Shown here: piece after piece, positions 7,284 to 20,342 of the stretch
Numbering within the stretch: position 1 is the stretch's first letter
Layout: each line of letters opens with the position of its first letter
DNA from: Lachnospiraceae bacterium
GTDB taxonomy: Bacteria > Bacillota > Clostridia > Lachnospirales > Lachnospiraceae
NCBI GenBank assembly: GCA_017509985.1
Contig: JAFWOE010000054.1
Coordinates: forward strand, 1 to 64,000
Length of the DNA stretch: 64,000 bases
Direction: 5' to 3'
The notes under the pieces: generated by a model
Seen by the model: only the letters and a program-made list of their open reading frames with translations
The model's database searches: none
What the model was told of the DNA's origin: nothing
Translations under genes and position numbers: made by a program

Positions 7284-8225
7284 TTAGCCCGCATCTTCCG
7301 GTGCTCCCTGAAGATTTGCCGGGTCCAGTTCTATTTTGAGGATTTCCGTGTCTCCGTAAGCGGTCGTGATCCTGTATTCGATCGGACCGCCTTCTTTTTC
7401 TGCCTTAAAGACATTTGCGCAGTGAAGGGTCTCCCCCGGACGGATCCTGTTGTAGACGTTGGCCGTTTCCGGAACGTCCTCTTCGTCGATATAACCGTAT
7501 TCCAGCTCCATACCGTCCTGGACCGCAACAGTGTACGCGTCCTTCGATGCATAAATATCCTCATCGGAAATGTTGGTCACATTGAACCAGACGACCAGGA
7601 CCTCCCTGTCTTCATGATCCCGTACCCAGTCCGCTCCTGTGATCGTTACGGCCGCCTTCGCGCCGGCACTGCCCTCTTCTTCATCAAAGAAGCTCATGGT
7701 CCCTTCGACCCCTTCTCCGGCATCGATGAGTTCCTGTGCTGTCCGTGTTGAAAACGTGAGTGAAGTATCTCCGTCCGCAAGGGTGAGATTCTTACCGTCC
7801 CATTCATACGGAACGGTTTCCTCGCCTGCCGTAATACCCTTTTCGTCCCAGGTCATCTCATTGCTCTCGCCGTACAGGCTGATCTCTCCGGTACCGTCTT
7901 CATTGAGCATCAGATACATTTCCATCCCGAGTTTACCGATCGCAGCCAGATCCTGCGTCGCGACCGTCTCACCTTTCTGCGTCATTCCGACCAGATTATA
8001 TTTCCCCGGTACAGGTCTTAGTGAGGCAACTTCCTCCGGCCAGGGCGGTTTCTCCTCTCCCGAACGAACCGAAACCGTTTCGGTTTTTTCTGCTGTCTGT
8101 GCCTGCGGCTCTGCCTTCCTGCTGTCTGATGCAGGTGCACTGTCCGCTTCCGGACTTCCTCCGCATGCAGAAAAAGCGAATACGGCAATGAGGATGCATA
8201 CTGTCAATACTGTTTTTATTTTCAT
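7284..8225 (-). CDS. Predicted lipoprotein of unknown function
   Basis: This 313-residue protein begins with a lipoprotein signal peptide (MKIKTVLTVCILIAVFAFSAC), whose lipobox cysteine is residue 21, so it should be anchored to the outer face of the membrane. A Ser/Ala/Glu-rich linker follows (about 22-60). Next comes a beta-rich region with internal 'GTGEISLYGESNEMTWDEKG' character. The C-terminal domain (about 185-300, with WFNVTNISDEDIYA and RPGETLHCANVF) looks like the immunoglobulin-like DUF4352/DUF5067 type found in clostridial lipoproteins. It is monocistronic, with a promoter at 8336-8364. No specific function can be assigned. Confidence 0.8.
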   Translation of the reverse strand: MKIKTVLTVCILIAVFAFSACGGSPEADSAPASDSRKAEPQAQTAEKTETVSVRSGEEKPPWPEEVASLRPVPGKYNLVGMTQKGETVATQDLAAIGKLGMEMYLMLNEDGTGEISLYGESNEMTWDEKGITAGEETVPYEWDGKNLTLADGDTSLTFSTRTAQELIDAGEGVEGTMSFFDEEEGSAGAKAAVTITGADWVRDHEDREVLVVWFNVTNISDEDIYASKDAYTVAVQDGMELEYGYIDEEDVPETANVYNRIRPGETLHCANVFKAEKEGGPIEYRITTAYGDTEILKIELDPANLQGAPEDAG

Positions 8226-8335
8226 TCTGTTCCTCCTGCAGGGCTTCCTTTTCCGCTTTTTTATATGCTGCCGGATCTTTTATCCTGCCTTCAAAGGCTA
8301 CCCTTCAAACCGGTCTTCTTCTGTCATGTCCGTCT

Positions 8336-8364
8336 ATTATACTAACAATTTGATGCTTTGACCA
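8336..8364 (-). promoter_or_regulatory. Candidate promoter of the lipoprotein gene
   Basis: On the minus strand, TGGTCA (8359-8364) lies 17 bases from a perfect TATAAT (8336-8341). The transcript would carry a leader of about 100 bases with no strong structure that I can see. Confidence 0.6.
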
Positions 8365-8390
8365 CTTTTTTTGATCCGGAGGAATAAAAA

Positions 8391-8410
8391 ACAGAGGCAG
8401 ACGCCTCTGT
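8391..8410 (-). terminator. Intrinsic terminator of the glnN-amt-pur-pyrG operon
   Basis: ACAGAGGC (8391-8398) pairs with GCCTCTGT (8403-8410), flanked by A-runs on one side and T-runs on the other, so it can terminate in both directions. It lies 16 bases after the pyrG stop and marks the end of the long minus-strand operon. Confidence 0.9.
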
Positions 8411-8426
8411 TTTTAAACGTATATTT

Positions 8427-11601
<3,175 letters not shown>

Positions 11602-11665
11602 CGGCTTCTCCTTTCTGTACGGCTTCTGCCGCGCCGGCACGGATCCGTGCTGCCGGCAATTGCAT

Positions 11666-12940
11666 TTATCGGATAATAATACTCTCGCGCTCCGCCCCCA
11701 CGGAAACATAGGCTACCGGGCAGCCGATCGCTTCTTCGATGTACGTCACATATTTTCGCGCGGCCTCCGGAAGCTCATCCCAGCTCCGAACACCTGAAAT
11801 GTCTTCCTGCCAGCCGTCCAGATAACGGATCACCGGCTCGGCCGAAGCCAGTTCGGCCGGGAACGGAAACTCTTCAGTCTTTCTGCCGTTAATAAGATAA
11901 TGCGTACAGACCGGGATCTTTTCCATATAGCTGAGCACATCCAGCTTCGTCAGGGCGATCTTCGTGGCCGACTGAAGCCCGACCCCGTACCGTGTCGCGA
12001 CCAGATCGATCGGGCCGACGCGCCGCGGTCTTCCGGTTTTTGCCCCGTATTCGGAACCGGCTTCCCTGAGCTTATCCGCTTCTTCACCGGACATCTCACA
12101 AACGAAGGGTCCTTCCCCCACGCACGTGGAATAGGCCTTGACCACACCGATCACTTCATCGATCTTCGCCGAAGGCAGGCCGGATCCGATCGGTGCGTAG
12201 GCTGCCAGTGTATTGGAGGACGTTGTATAAGGATAAATACCGAAATCCGGATCCCGGAGTGCCCCGAGCTGAGCTTCAAAAAGGATATTTTTCCGCTTTT
12301 TCTGAGCTTCTCTGAGAAAAATCCCCGTATCGCAGATAAAGGGTTTGAGCGGTTCGCAGAAATCACTGAGCCACTGCTCCAGTTTTTCTTCAGTACAGGG
12401 CTCCGCTCCGTAGACTCCCGTAAGGATCAGGTTTTTCCATTCCAGGAGTTCCCGCAGATGCTCTTTCAGCTGCTGCGGATAAAAGAGTTCTCCCGCCATG
12501 ACTGTTTTTTTCTGGTATTTATCAGAATAAAACGGCGCGATTCCCTGTTTTGTGGAACCGTACCGCTTCCCGGCAAGCCGCTTCTCTTCCAGTTCATCCA
12601 GCGTTCTGTGCCAGGGAAGAAGCAGAGAAGCACGGCTGCTGATCTTTAAGTTTTCCGGGGTGATCTCTACATTCTTTGACCGGACATCCTGGATCTCCCG
12701 GTACAGATTCTCGGGATCCAGAGCGACACCGTTTCCGAGAACATTGATCACCCCGTCCCGGAATATGCCGGAAGGAAGAAGGTGAAGGGCAAACCTGCCT
12801 TTTTCATTTAAGATGGTGTGTCCGGCATTTCCCCCTCCCTGATAGCGCACGACAACATCAAACCGTTCGGTCAGAAGGTCGACCATCCGGCCTTTTCCCT
12901 CGTCGCCCCAGTTGATCCCCGCGATAACACATGTACTCAT
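11666..12940 (-). CDS. purA: Adenylosuccinate synthetase
   Basis: The 424-residue protein catalyses the first committed step from IMP to AMP, using GTP and aspartate. Visible are [15 protein letters not shown] at the N-terminus (P-loop and catalytic Asp), [12 protein letters not shown] (catalytic His about residue 41), and [30 protein letters not shown] split across the GTP/base-binding region. It is the only enzyme of the operon that is not an ammonia- or glutamine-using one. It lies between asnB (23 bases upstream) and guaA, placing both IMP branches, AMP and GMP, in one transcript. Confidence 0.96.
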   Translation of the reverse strand: MSTCVIAGINWGDEGKGRMVDLLTERFDVVVRYQGGGNAGHTILNEKGRFALHLLPSGIFRDGVINVLGNGVALDPENLYREIQDVRSKNVEITPENLKISSRASLLLPWHRTLDELEEKRLAGKRYGSTKQGIAPFYSDKYQKKTVMAGELFYPQQLKEHLRELLEWKNLILTGVYGAEPCTEEKLEQWLSDFCEPLKPFICDTGIFLREAQKKRKNILFEAQLGALRDPDFGIYPYTTSSNTLAAYAPIGSGLPSAKIDEVIGVVKAYSTCVGEGPFVCEMSGEEADKLREAGSEYGAKTGRPRRVGPIDLVATRYGVGLQSATKIALTKLDVLSYMEKIPVCTHYLINGRKTEEFPFPAELASAEPVIRYLDGWQEDISGVRSWDELPEAARKYVTYIEEAIGCPVAYVSVGAERESIIIR

Positions 12941-12963
12941 TCTGACGCCTCCTCTGCTCCTTG

Positions 12964-14559
12964 TTATTTCCCGCTGTCTCCGTAGTTCGAAAGCACCCTC
13001 GCTGAAGGATCGTTGACATCACAGCCTTTCCAGTTTCTGTTCGGCATCCAGAAGTCCGCGATCATAAAAGCCTGACCGGGATAGTACTTTTCGAAAATAT
13101 CTCTGTAAAGAAGGGATTCTTTCGTAAACGGTCTCGCATGCGAGTACTTTCTGCATCCGGCTTCAAATTCCTCATCCGTATAGCAGGTCCCGGCATATTC
13201 CTTCAGATAATCCACCATCGAATGTCCGACGGCGTCTGAGAACGCCGCTTTTTCGCGCCAGAGGATCTCATCCGGAAGCCACTCCTCGCCGCAAATGCCG
13301 CTGTCAAACGCATGACGCAGCAGATATTTGCCTTTTCCGTACGTATTGATCTTAAGCTTCGGATCAATCGACATGACGTAATCCACAAAGGCCAGATCCC
13401 CGAACGGTACGCGGGCCTCCAGCGAATTGACAGAAATGCAGCGGTCCGCGCGCAGCACATCATACATATGCAGTTCCTGAATGCGCTTTTCCGCCTCTTT
13501 CTGGAAAGCGTCCGCATCAGGAGCAAAATCGGTGTATTTATAACCAAAGAGTTCATCTGAGATCTCTCCGGTCAGGATGACGCGCAGATCTGTCGTCTCA
13601 TGGATGGCTTTGCAGACATGATACATTCCTATGCTGGCGCGGATCGTGGTGATGTCAAAAGTTCCAAGCAGCTCAATGACTGTTTCCAGGGAAGATATTA
13701 CTTCCTCCGGCGTCATGAATACCTCCGTATGATCGCTGCCGATATGCTCTGCGACCTGCCTGGCATATTTCAGATCGATCGCGTCCTCGCTCATGCCGAT
13801 CGCAAAAGTGCGGATCGGTCTGCTGCTCATTTTCGCCGCGATGGCGCATACCAGGGAAGAATCCAGTCCTCCGGAAAGCAGGAAGCCCACCTTCGCATCC
13901 GCCACCAGGCGCTTTTCCACGCCTCTGATCAGTTTTTCACGGATATTCGTGCAGACGGTTTCCAGATCATCTGTTATAACTTTCCCCGGGTGCGCAATAT
14001 CACAGTACTGAATGAATTTTCCGTCTTCATAATAATGTCCCGGCGGAAACGGCCGGATCATGCCGCAAAGCCCGACCAGGTTTTTAGCTTCGCTCGCAAA
14101 TACGATCACTCCGTTATGATCATACCCGTAATAGAGCGGGCGTATGCCGATGGGATCTCTGGCCGCAATATATCTGCCTGCCTGACCGTCATAGATCACG
14201 CAGGCGAATTCCGCGTCCAGCCTGGCGAACATGGCAGTGCCGTATTCGCGGTACATGGGCAGGATGATCTCACAGTCGCTGTCGCTGGCAAAGGTATAAC
14301 CCTTTTCTTTCAGCTTTTCCCGTTCCGCTTCAAACCCGTACAATTCGCCGTTGCACACCACGTAATTCCCGTCCAGCTCGAACGGCTGCATGCCGGAAGG
14401 CGTCAGTCCCATAATGGAAAGGCGGTTGAAGCCCAGATATCCCTTCCCGGTGTCAACCACTTTAGTTGCATCCGGCCCTCTGGAAACCGTCCTTTTCAGC
14501 TGTTTCATAAATGTCTGCAGATCAAGTCCGCTTCCGCAATATCCCATAATGGAACACAT
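12964..14559 (-). CDS. asnB: Asparagine synthase (glutamine-hydrolysing)
   Basis: This 531-residue enzyme makes asparagine from aspartate, ATP and glutamine. The start is set at the ATG at 14559 because it gives MCSIMGYC, placing the essential class II amidotransferase cysteine at position 2. An in-frame TTG six bases upstream would bury it. AGGAGG lies 10 bases before this ATG. The N-terminal domain shows NRLSIMGLTPSGMQPF and NGELYGF, and the synthetase domain has the PP-loop LLSGGLDSSLVCA (about residue 230). It is the fourth gene of the operon, 29 bases after purF. Confidence 0.94.
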   Translation of the reverse strand: MCSIMGYCGSGLDLQTFMKQLKRTVSRGPDATKVVDTGKGYLGFNRLSIMGLTPSGMQPFELDGNYVVCNGELYGFEAEREKLKEKGYTFASDSDCEIILPMYREYGTAMFARLDAEFACVIYDGQAGRYIAARDPIGIRPLYYGYDHNGVIVFASEAKNLVGLCGMIRPFPPGHYYEDGKFIQYCDIAHPGKVITDDLETVCTNIREKLIRGVEKRLVADAKVGFLLSGGLDSSLVCAIAAKMSSRPIRTFAIGMSEDAIDLKYARQVAEHIGSDHTEVFMTPEEVISSLETVIELLGTFDITTIRASIGMYHVCKAIHETTDLRVILTGEISDELFGYKYTDFAPDADAFQKEAEKRIQELHMYDVLRADRCISVNSLEARVPFGDLAFVDYVMSIDPKLKINTYGKGKYLLRHAFDSGICGEEWLPDEILWREKAAFSDAVGHSMVDYLKEYAGTCYTDEEFEAGCRKYSHARPFTKESLLYRDIFEKYYPGQAFMIADFWMPNRNWKGCDVNDPSARVLSNYGDSGK

Positions 14560-14588
14560 GTTCAAGATTCCTCCTGTATGATTTCTGT

Positions 14589-16007
14589 TTATTGCTGCCG
14601 TTTTCTGCCCAGCCGTTTTTCGTAACGGTCTTTACGTGTATCTTCCGGAACCGGAGTCGGGTAGTCTCCGTCAAAACAGGCGCGGCAGATCTTGCTGCTG
14701 CAAGCAAGAGCCTCAAGAGAATCCACCGGCAGATAAGCCAGCGTATCTGCACCGATCATCTTCGCAATTTCTTCCACCGGGTAATGGCTCGCGATCAGAT
14801 TTTCTTCCGAATCGATATCTGTGCCGTAATAGCAGGGGTGAAGAAACGGCGGGGCAGAGATCCGCATATGGATCTCTTTAGCTCCTGCCTCACGCAGGAG
14901 AGCCGTGATCCGGCCGCTTGTTGTTCCGCGGACGATCGAGTCATCGATCAGGACGATGCGTTTTCCCCGGACCGCATCCTCGATCGCCGAAAGCTTGATA
15001 CGGACCTGGTTCAGCCTGTTGTCCGGAGCAATAAATGTCCGTCCGATATATTTGTTTTTTATCAGTCCGATCCGGTAAGGGATCCTGCTTTCGATCGCAT
15101 ACCCCAAAGCTGCATGAACACCGGAGTCCGGAACTCCGATCACGATATCCGCATCTGCCGGATAAGTCCGGGCCAGGATCTTTCCTGCCCGGATCCTCGC
15201 TTCATCGACAGAGACACCGTCCATAACAGAATCCGGTCTGGCAAAATATATATATTCAAACACACAGAGTTTTTTCGGCTTTTTCTGACAGTGCCTGCGA
15301 ACAGAAAGCACTCCGCTGTTTGAAAAAACGATCATCTCTCCGGGTTCTACGTCCCGGATATAATCTGCTCCGACTGCCCGAAGCGCGCAGGTCTCGGAAG
15401 CGGCTACATAGATCCCGTCTTTTGTCTTCCCGTAACAAAGAGGTCTGAATCCAAAAGGATCCCGGGCACAGATGAGCTTCTGCGCGGACATGACCAGAAG
15501 AGAGTAGGCGCCATCCAGGGTATCCATTGCCCGGCACACTGCTTCTTCGATCGACGGTGCGTTCAGACGTTCCTTTGTGATCATGTAAGCGATCGTTTCT
15601 GTATCGCTGGTCGTATGAAAGATCGCCCCGGACAATTCCAGTTCATTTCGCAGAACAGCCGCATTGGAAAGATTACCGTTATGAGCAACCGCCATTCTTC
15701 CTTTAATATGGTTGACTTCTACAGGCTGGCAGTTCTTACGGTCGTTATTTCCGGTCGTTCCATAACGCACATGCCCGATAGCCATCTGCGCGCGCGGAAA
15801 CCGGTTCAGTATTTCCGGTGTGAAAACTTCACTTACAAGACCCGTATCCTTATGGGAAACGAAAACCCCGTCATCATTGATTACGATTCCGGCGCTTTCC
15901 TGGCCTCTGTGCTGCAGCGCATAGAGACCGTAATAGGTAAAGCCTGCAGCATCTGCAGGCTGGGGAGCAAACAGTCCGAATATTCCGCATTCTTCATGTA
16001 TACTCAT
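14589..16007 (-). CDS. purF: Amidophosphoribosyltransferase
   Basis: The 472-residue protein catalyses the first step of purine synthesis, PRPP plus glutamine to phosphoribosylamine. It starts MSIHEECGIFG: a short propeptide precedes Cys7, which becomes the N-terminal nucleophile after processing, as in Bacillus PurF. The PRPP site is IVLIDDSIVRGTTSG (about 350). C-terminal cysteines in CSSKICRACFDGDYP fit the iron-sulfur-containing, oxygen-sensitive Bacillus type. The start is 18 bases after the amt-PII gene. Having purF away from the other pur genes and among nitrogen-assimilation genes is notable. Confidence 0.96.
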   Translation of the reverse strand: MSIHEECGIFGLFAPQPADAAGFTYYGLYALQHRGQESAGIVINDDGVFVSHKDTGLVSEVFTPEILNRFPRAQMAIGHVRYGTTGNNDRKNCQPVEVNHIKGRMAVAHNGNLSNAAVLRNELELSGAIFHTTSDTETIAYMITKERLNAPSIEEAVCRAMDTLDGAYSLLVMSAQKLICARDPFGFRPLCYGKTKDGIYVAASETCALRAVGADYIRDVEPGEMIVFSNSGVLSVRRHCQKKPKKLCVFEYIYFARPDSVMDGVSVDEARIRAGKILARTYPADADIVIGVPDSGVHAALGYAIESRIPYRIGLIKNKYIGRTFIAPDNRLNQVRIKLSAIEDAVRGKRIVLIDDSIVRGTTSGRITALLREAGAKEIHMRISAPPFLHPCYYGTDIDSEENLIASHYPVEEIAKMIGADTLAYLPVDSLEALACSSKICRACFDGDYPTPVPEDTRKDRYEKRLGRKRQQ

Positions 16008-16025
16008 TCCTGATCCTTTCCGGTA

Positions 16026-17786
16026 TCACTCCACGTCCTGCAGAGCATCGTATCCTTCTTCTCCGGTACGGACTTTTACAACGTTCTCCACATCATACAC
16101 AAAAATCTTTCCGTCCCCGATATGACCGGTGTAAAGCACTTTTTTCGCCGTTTCGATGACTTTTCGGACAGGAACAGCGCTGACAACGATGTCGACCTGG
16201 ACCTTTGGCAGCAGCGTTGCTTCCATGCGGACGCCCCGGTAGTATTCCGGCTTTCCCTTCTGCGCGCCGCAGCCCAAGACATGAGAAACCGTCATTCCTG
16301 TTATGCCGATATTCATCATGGCGTTCTTTAAAGCTTCCAGCCTGGCTTCCTTGCAGATGATCTCGATCTTTGTATACTTATGTTCTTTATCTCCAAAAGA
16401 AGGCACCCGTTTGACCGGGACAGCATCCGCAACAGGCGTATCACCGTCCACAAATACCGGTTCACTGCCTTCATCCACATATTCCGGCGTCATCGAAAAT
16501 CCGGAATAGGCAGACTGCAGGCCGTGTTCCGTACTGTCAAGGCCGGCGATCTCCTCTTCCCGGGTGACTCTCAATCCGAACACTTTCCGGATCAGCAGGA
16601 AGGCGATCGTGATCGTCACGGCTGTCCAGGCAATGACACTGGCCATCCCTAAAAGCTGCAGGCCCAGAAGCCTTACGCCTCCGCCGTAGAACAGCCCTGT
16701 CAGTTTTTCACCGGAAGCCGCCGCTATGCTGTAGCCCGGGGCGGAATCGGTCGCAAACAGCCCGACGGCGATCGTACCCCAGATCCCGTTCAGGCAGTGT
16801 ACAGCCACGGCGCCGACCGGATCATCGATACGCAGCTTATAATCCAGAAGCCAGACGCCGAAAACGACCAGCACACCGGCAACCGCACCGATCACGATCG
16901 CGCCCGCTGCATCCGTTACATCGCAGGGAGCCGTGATCGCAACCAGTCCGGCAAGCGAGGCGTTCAGACACATGGAAACATCCGGTTTGCCGAACTTCAG
17001 CCAGGTGAAGATCATGCAGACAACGGTAGCGACCGCGGGAGCAATGGTCGTTGTCAGAAAGATCGAACCCATCTGTTCCACAGATGCTGCGGCTGCTCCG
17101 TTAAACCCGTACCAGCCAAGCCACAGAATAAACACGCCCAGAGCTCCGAGGACAATACTGTGTCCCGGGAAAGCATTTACCTTAAAGACTTTTCCGCTCG
17201 GATCCCTGTTGAATTTTCCGATCCTCGGTCCTAAGATCTTTGCACCGATAAGGGCGGAAACGCCTCCGACCATATGGATCGCGCAGGAACCGGCAAAATC
17301 ATGAAAGCCCATCTGTGCAAGCCAGCCGCCTCCCCAGATCCAGTGGGCTTCCACCGGATAGATCAGTGCGGAAATAATTCCGGAATATACACAGTACGAA
17401 AGGAATTTCGTCCGTTCCGCCATCGCGCCGGAAACGATCGTGGCGGTCGTGGCGCAAAAGACGAGGTTAAATACAAAGGCAGAAAAGTCAAAGCCTGCAT
17501 ATGCCGTAAAAAGGTCAAAGCCCGGCTTTCCGATAAACCCGAGACAGTCTTCTCCCAGCAGCAGGCTGAAGCCGATCAGGACAAACATCACCGTGCCGAT
17601 GCAGAAATCCATCAGGTTCTTCATGATGATATTGCCCGTGTTCTTGGCCCGCGTGAACCCGGCCTCCACCATGGCAAAGCCGGCCTGCATCCAGAAAACC
17701 AGGGCGGCCCCGATCAAAAACCAGACGCCGAAAACCTGTTCCGCTGTTATCTCTTTAATCAGTTCCTGTATCATATCAGCACTCAC
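16026..17786 (-). CDS. amt: Ammonium transporter with fused C-terminal PII (GlnB) domain
   Basis: The protein joins an Amt/Rh ammonium channel (about residues 10-425; LIGAALVFWMQAGFAMVEAG, NTGNIIMKNLMDF and AHWIWGGGWL with the twin-His regions) to a PII signalling domain (about 478-586; YTKIEIICKEARLEALKNAM, T-loop GAQKGKPEYYRG, B-loop TGHIGDGKIFVYDV). Free PII proteins plug Amt channels when nitrogen is plentiful; here regulator and target are one chain. The GTG at 17786 is preferred because TAGGAG lies 10 bases upstream; the ATG at 17774 is the alternative and would shorten the protein by four residues. It lies between glnN and purF. Confidence 0.92.
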   Translation of the reverse strand: MSADMIQELIKEITAEQVFGVWFLIGAALVFWMQAGFAMVEAGFTRAKNTGNIIMKNLMDFCIGTVMFVLIGFSLLLGEDCLGFIGKPGFDLFTAYAGFDFSAFVFNLVFCATTATIVSGAMAERTKFLSYCVYSGIISALIYPVEAHWIWGGGWLAQMGFHDFAGSCAIHMVGGVSALIGAKILGPRIGKFNRDPSGKVFKVNAFPGHSIVLGALGVFILWLGWYGFNGAAAASVEQMGSIFLTTTIAPAVATVVCMIFTWLKFGKPDVSMCLNASLAGLVAITAPCDVTDAAGAIVIGAVAGVLVVFGVWLLDYKLRIDDPVGAVAVHCLNGIWGTIAVGLFATDSAPGYSIAAASGEKLTGLFYGGGVRLLGLQLLGMASVIAWTAVTITIAFLLIRKVFGLRVTREEEIAGLDSTEHGLQSAYSGFSMTPEYVDEGSEPVFVDGDTPVADAVPVKRVPSFGDKEHKYTKIEIICKEARLEALKNAMMNIGITGMTVSHVLGCGAQKGKPEYYRGVRMEATLLPKVQVDIVVSAVPVRKVIETAKKVLYTGHIGDGKIFVYDVENVVKVRTGEEGYDALQDVE

Positions 17787-17815
17787 AATTACAATTCTCC
17801 TAATATAATAAACTT

Positions 17816-17962
17816 CGAATTGCTCTCTGCTTCGCACTCCCGCAATTCGTACACCCATTCGCACTTTACATTCTGCTTCGCAGAATCCGTGCTCATGCCT
17901 GTTGCATTTTCAAATGTCCGGGCATCCGTCCAGGTAAACTTGTCCGTCTGTCCGGACATTTG
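17816..17962. repeat. Three inverted repeats in the glnN-amt intergenic leader
   Basis: The 184-base gap holds three stems. CGAATTGC/GCAATTCG is at 17816-17823 and 17842-17849. ATTCTGC-TTC-GCAGAAT is at 17870-17886. CAAATGTCCGG/CCGGACATTTG is at 17911-17921 and 17952-17962. On the minus strand two copies of GCGAAGC occur (17829-17835, 17875-17881), a sequence known to form an unusually stable mini-hairpin. No T-run follows the large stem, so it is not a standard terminator. It may control expression of amt relative to glnN. Confidence 0.6.
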
Positions 17963-17970
17963 AAGCCAGT

Positions 17971-20064
17971 TTATACACCAAACAGCAGATCCCCGTAAGT
18001 CGGGAACGGCCAGTAGCTCTTTGCCGTGATCGTTTCCGCTTCATCGCAGGGAAGACGCAATTCGCACATTTTCGAAAGGACCGTATCCCGGATCCGGATC
18101 GATTCATCGATGATATCTGCCGCGGAATCCAGTTCGATCAGCGCTTTCTCCAGCTCTTCCGTTTTTTCCAGAATCGAATCCGTTAATGCCGACAGCCTGG
18201 CAATGATCTTTGTTTCATATCCGCAGGCAAGATCTGCCGCAATTGCTTTCTTTGCCCCGGCGTTTCTCGCAAGGTCTGCCGCATACCTTTCTACCGCCGG
18301 TGCGATCTGGGTCTTTGCCATATCCAGCATGGTATTGGCCTCGATCACGACGGTCTTGCAGTAGTTGTCCAGCATGATCTCGCACCGGGACTGAAGCTCC
18401 GCCTCGGAGAAAACGCCAAGACCCGTAAGCATTTTCACATTTTTCTCATCCAGCAGATGCGGCATGCAGTCCGGCGTCGTCCGATAGTTCAAAAGCCCGC
18501 GTTCTTCCGTTGCTTCCTTGATCCAGCTGTCATCGTATCCGTTGCCGTTGAAAATGATCTTTTTATGATCTTTGATCGTCTTTTGGATCATTTCATGGAG
18601 CGCGGTTTCAAAATCATCCGCTCCTTCCAGCCTGTCGGCATAGATCCGAAGCGATTCCGCAACCGAACTGTTCAGCATCATATTCGCACAGGCAATGCTG
18701 TTGGAAGATCCCAGCATCCGGAATTCAAATTTGTTGCCGGTAAAAGCAAACGGAGAAGTACGGTTCCTGTCCGTCGTGTCACGGCTGAATTTCGGAAGTA
18801 CATGGACTCCGAGCTTCATCTGCATCTTCTCGGCGCCCTGATAGGGCGTATCCGTTTCGATCGCTTCCAGTACGGCATTCAGCTCATCTCCGAGGAACAT
18901 GGATACAACAGCCGGAGGTGCTTCGTTCGCGCCGAGCCGGTGATCGTTCCCCGCCGTTGCTACCGACAGCCTCAACAGATCCTGATAATCGTCGACGGCC
19001 TTGATCACTGCGCACAGGAACAGGAGGAACTGTGCATTCTCATACGGAGTATCTCCCGGAGAAAGCAGGTTCTGCCCGTAATCCGTAGCGATCGACCAGT
19101 TGTTGTGCTTGCCGCTTCCGTTCACTCCGGCAAACGGTTTTTCATGAAGCAGACAGGCCAGGCCGTGCTTTGCGGCAATTTTCTGCATCAGCTCCATGGT
19201 GATCTGGTTCTGATCCGTTGCCGCGTTTGTCGTTGTATAGATCGGCGCCAGTTCATGCTGGGACGGAGCGACTTCATTGTGCTCGGTCTTCGCCATGATC
19301 CCAAGCTTCCAGAGTTCTTCATTCAGCTCTTCCATAAAGGAAGCAACCTGCGGTTTGATCGCTCCGAAATAATGATCATCCATCTCCTGACCTTTCGGAG
19401 GTTTGGCACCGAACAGGGTCCTGCCTGTATATCTCAGATCGGGTCGTCTGTCGAACAGCGCCTTCGGGATCAGGAAATATTCCTGCTCCGGGCCGACCGA
19501 AGAACGCACCGCCTTTGCCCGGTCATTTCCGAAAAGCCGAAGGATCCGAAGCGCCTGTTTGTTCAGCGCTTCCATCGATCTCAGCAGCGGTGTCTTCTTA
19601 TCCAGCGCCTCGCTTCCGTAAGCACAGAAGGCCGTCGGTATGCAAAGAGTCTTTCCTTTAATAAACGCGTACGAAGTCGGATCCCAGGCAGTATAGCCTC
19701 TGGCTTCAAAAGTCGCCCGTAAGCCGCCGCTCGGAAAGGATGAAGCATCCGGCTCACCTTTGATCAGTTCCTTGCCGGAAAACTCCATGATCACACCGCC
19801 GTCCGGAGAAGGAGAGATAAAGCTGTCGTGCTTTTCCGCCGAAAGGCCGGTGAGCGGCTGGAACCAGTGGGTAAAATGTGTCGCACCCTGCTGCACCGCC
19901 CAGTCCTTCATTGCTTCCGCAACTACATCAGCGACGCCTTTTTCCAGTTCTGCGCCTTCGTCGATCGTTTTACGAAGTGACTGATACACATCTGCCGAAA
20001 GTCTTGCTTTCATCACTCTGTCATCAAATACATTTTTTCCAAATAATTCCGGTACGCTGCTCAT
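17971..20064 (-). CDS. glnN: Glutamine synthetase, type III (GlnN)
   Basis: The 697-residue protein has the size and motifs of GSIII, which forms glutamine from glutamate, ammonia and ATP and is usually a double-ring dodecamer. Visible are [13 protein letters not shown] (about residue 60, a GSIII hallmark), [35 protein letters not shown] (about 245-262, catalytic core), and [13 protein letters not shown]. The start [13 protein letters not shown] at 20064 is set by AAAGGAG; the extension upstream runs through the attenuator hairpin and is not coding. It is the first gene of the minus-strand operon, with its own promoter (20150-20178) and leader hairpin. A second, unrelated glutamine synthetase is encoded at 29018. 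Confidence 0.96.
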   Translation of the reverse strand: MSSVPELFGKNVFDDRVMKARLSADVYQSLRKTIDEGAELEKGVADVVAEAMKDWAVQQGATHFTHWFQPLTGLSAEKHDSFISPSPDGGVIMEFSGKELIKGEPDASSFPSGGLRATFEARGYTAWDPTSYAFIKGKTLCIPTAFCAYGSEALDKKTPLLRSMEALNKQALRILRLFGNDRAKAVRSSVGPEQEYFLIPKALFDRRPDLRYTGRTLFGAKPPKGQEMDDHYFGAIKPQVASFMEELNEELWKLGIMAKTEHNEVAPSQHELAPIYTTTNAATDQNQITMELMQKIAAKHGLACLLHEKPFAGVNGSGKHNNWSIATDYGQNLLSPGDTPYENAQFLLFLCAVIKAVDDYQDLLRLSVATAGNDHRLGANEAPPAVVSMFLGDELNAVLEAIETDTPYQGAEKMQMKLGVHVLPKFSRDTTDRNRTSPFAFTGNKFEFRMLGSSNSIACANMMLNSSVAESLRIYADRLEGADDFETALHEMIQKTIKDHKKIIFNGNGYDDSWIKEATEERGLLNYRTTPDCMPHLLDEKNVKMLTGLGVFSEAELQSRCEIMLDNYCKTVVIEANTMLDMAKTQIAPAVERYAADLARNAGAKKAIAADLACGYETKIIARLSALTDSILEKTEELEKALIELDSAADIIDESIRIRDTVLSKMCELRLPCDEAETITAKSYWPFPTYGDLLFGV

Positions 20065-20101
20065 AATCGGATCTCCTTTACTGCTTTTTTCAAAAAGAAA
20101 G

Positions 20102-20132
20102 GGCGCCCCTGGACATAAAATCCAAAGACGCC
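20102..20132 (-). terminator. Attenuator-like hairpin in the glnN leader
   Basis: On the minus strand the 31 bases fold into a 12-bp stem. GGCGTC pairs with GGCGCC, and TTTGGA with TCCAGG, around a 7-base loop, with G-U pairs included. CTTTCTTTTT follows. It begins only about ten bases after the predicted transcription start and ends about 37 bases before the glnN start, so most transcripts would stop unless antitermination occurs. Confidence 0.75.
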
Positions 20133-20149
20133 ATTGCCTTATGCGTTGC

Positions 20150-20178
20150 TTTATACTCCTTTTGACCGGTTTTGTCAA
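20150..20178 (-). promoter_or_regulatory. glnN promoter
   Basis: A perfect TTGACA (20173-20178) lies 17 bases from TATAAA (20150-20155) on the minus strand. The predicted start lies near 20142, in the sequence GCATAA. It is back to back with the gltB promoter. Confidence 0.85.
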
Positions 20179-20239
20179 GCATAAAATGCAAGTTGCTATT
20201 TGGAATCCTGCATTTTCTTCTATTTTAAATTAAAAATTA

Positions 20240-20267
20240 TTGACATTTTGCAGGTCAGCGTTATAAT
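20240..20267 (+). promoter_or_regulatory. gltB promoter
   Basis: A perfect TTGACA (20240-20245) and a perfect TATAAT (20262-20267) are spaced by 16 bases. The predicted start lies near 20274, again within GCATAA, the same start-site sequence as the divergent glnN promoter. Confidence 0.88.
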
Positions 20268-20289
20268 GCTTGCATAAACAGAAATGGGC

Positions 20290-20342
20290 AAAGGCGTTCA
20301 TTTTCATGCAGAAAGCTTTTCTGTACGGAAATGAGCGCCTTT
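20290..20342 (+). terminator. Attenuator-like hairpin in the gltB leader
   Basis: AAAGGCGTTCATTT (20290-20303) pairs with AAATGAGCGCCTTT (20329-20342), with one G-U pair, enclosing an inner hairpin CAGAAA-GCT-TTTCTG (20308-20322). TTTTCATTT follows. The hairpin starts about 16 bases into the transcript and ends 28 bases before the gltB start. Its arms share the GGCGT/GCGCC core with the glnN leader hairpin. Confidence 0.75.

Noticed and set aside
18457-19722. 421-codon plus-strand frame opposite glnN
   Set aside because: It is a shadow of a strongly conserved gene, with low-complexity Arg-rich translation.
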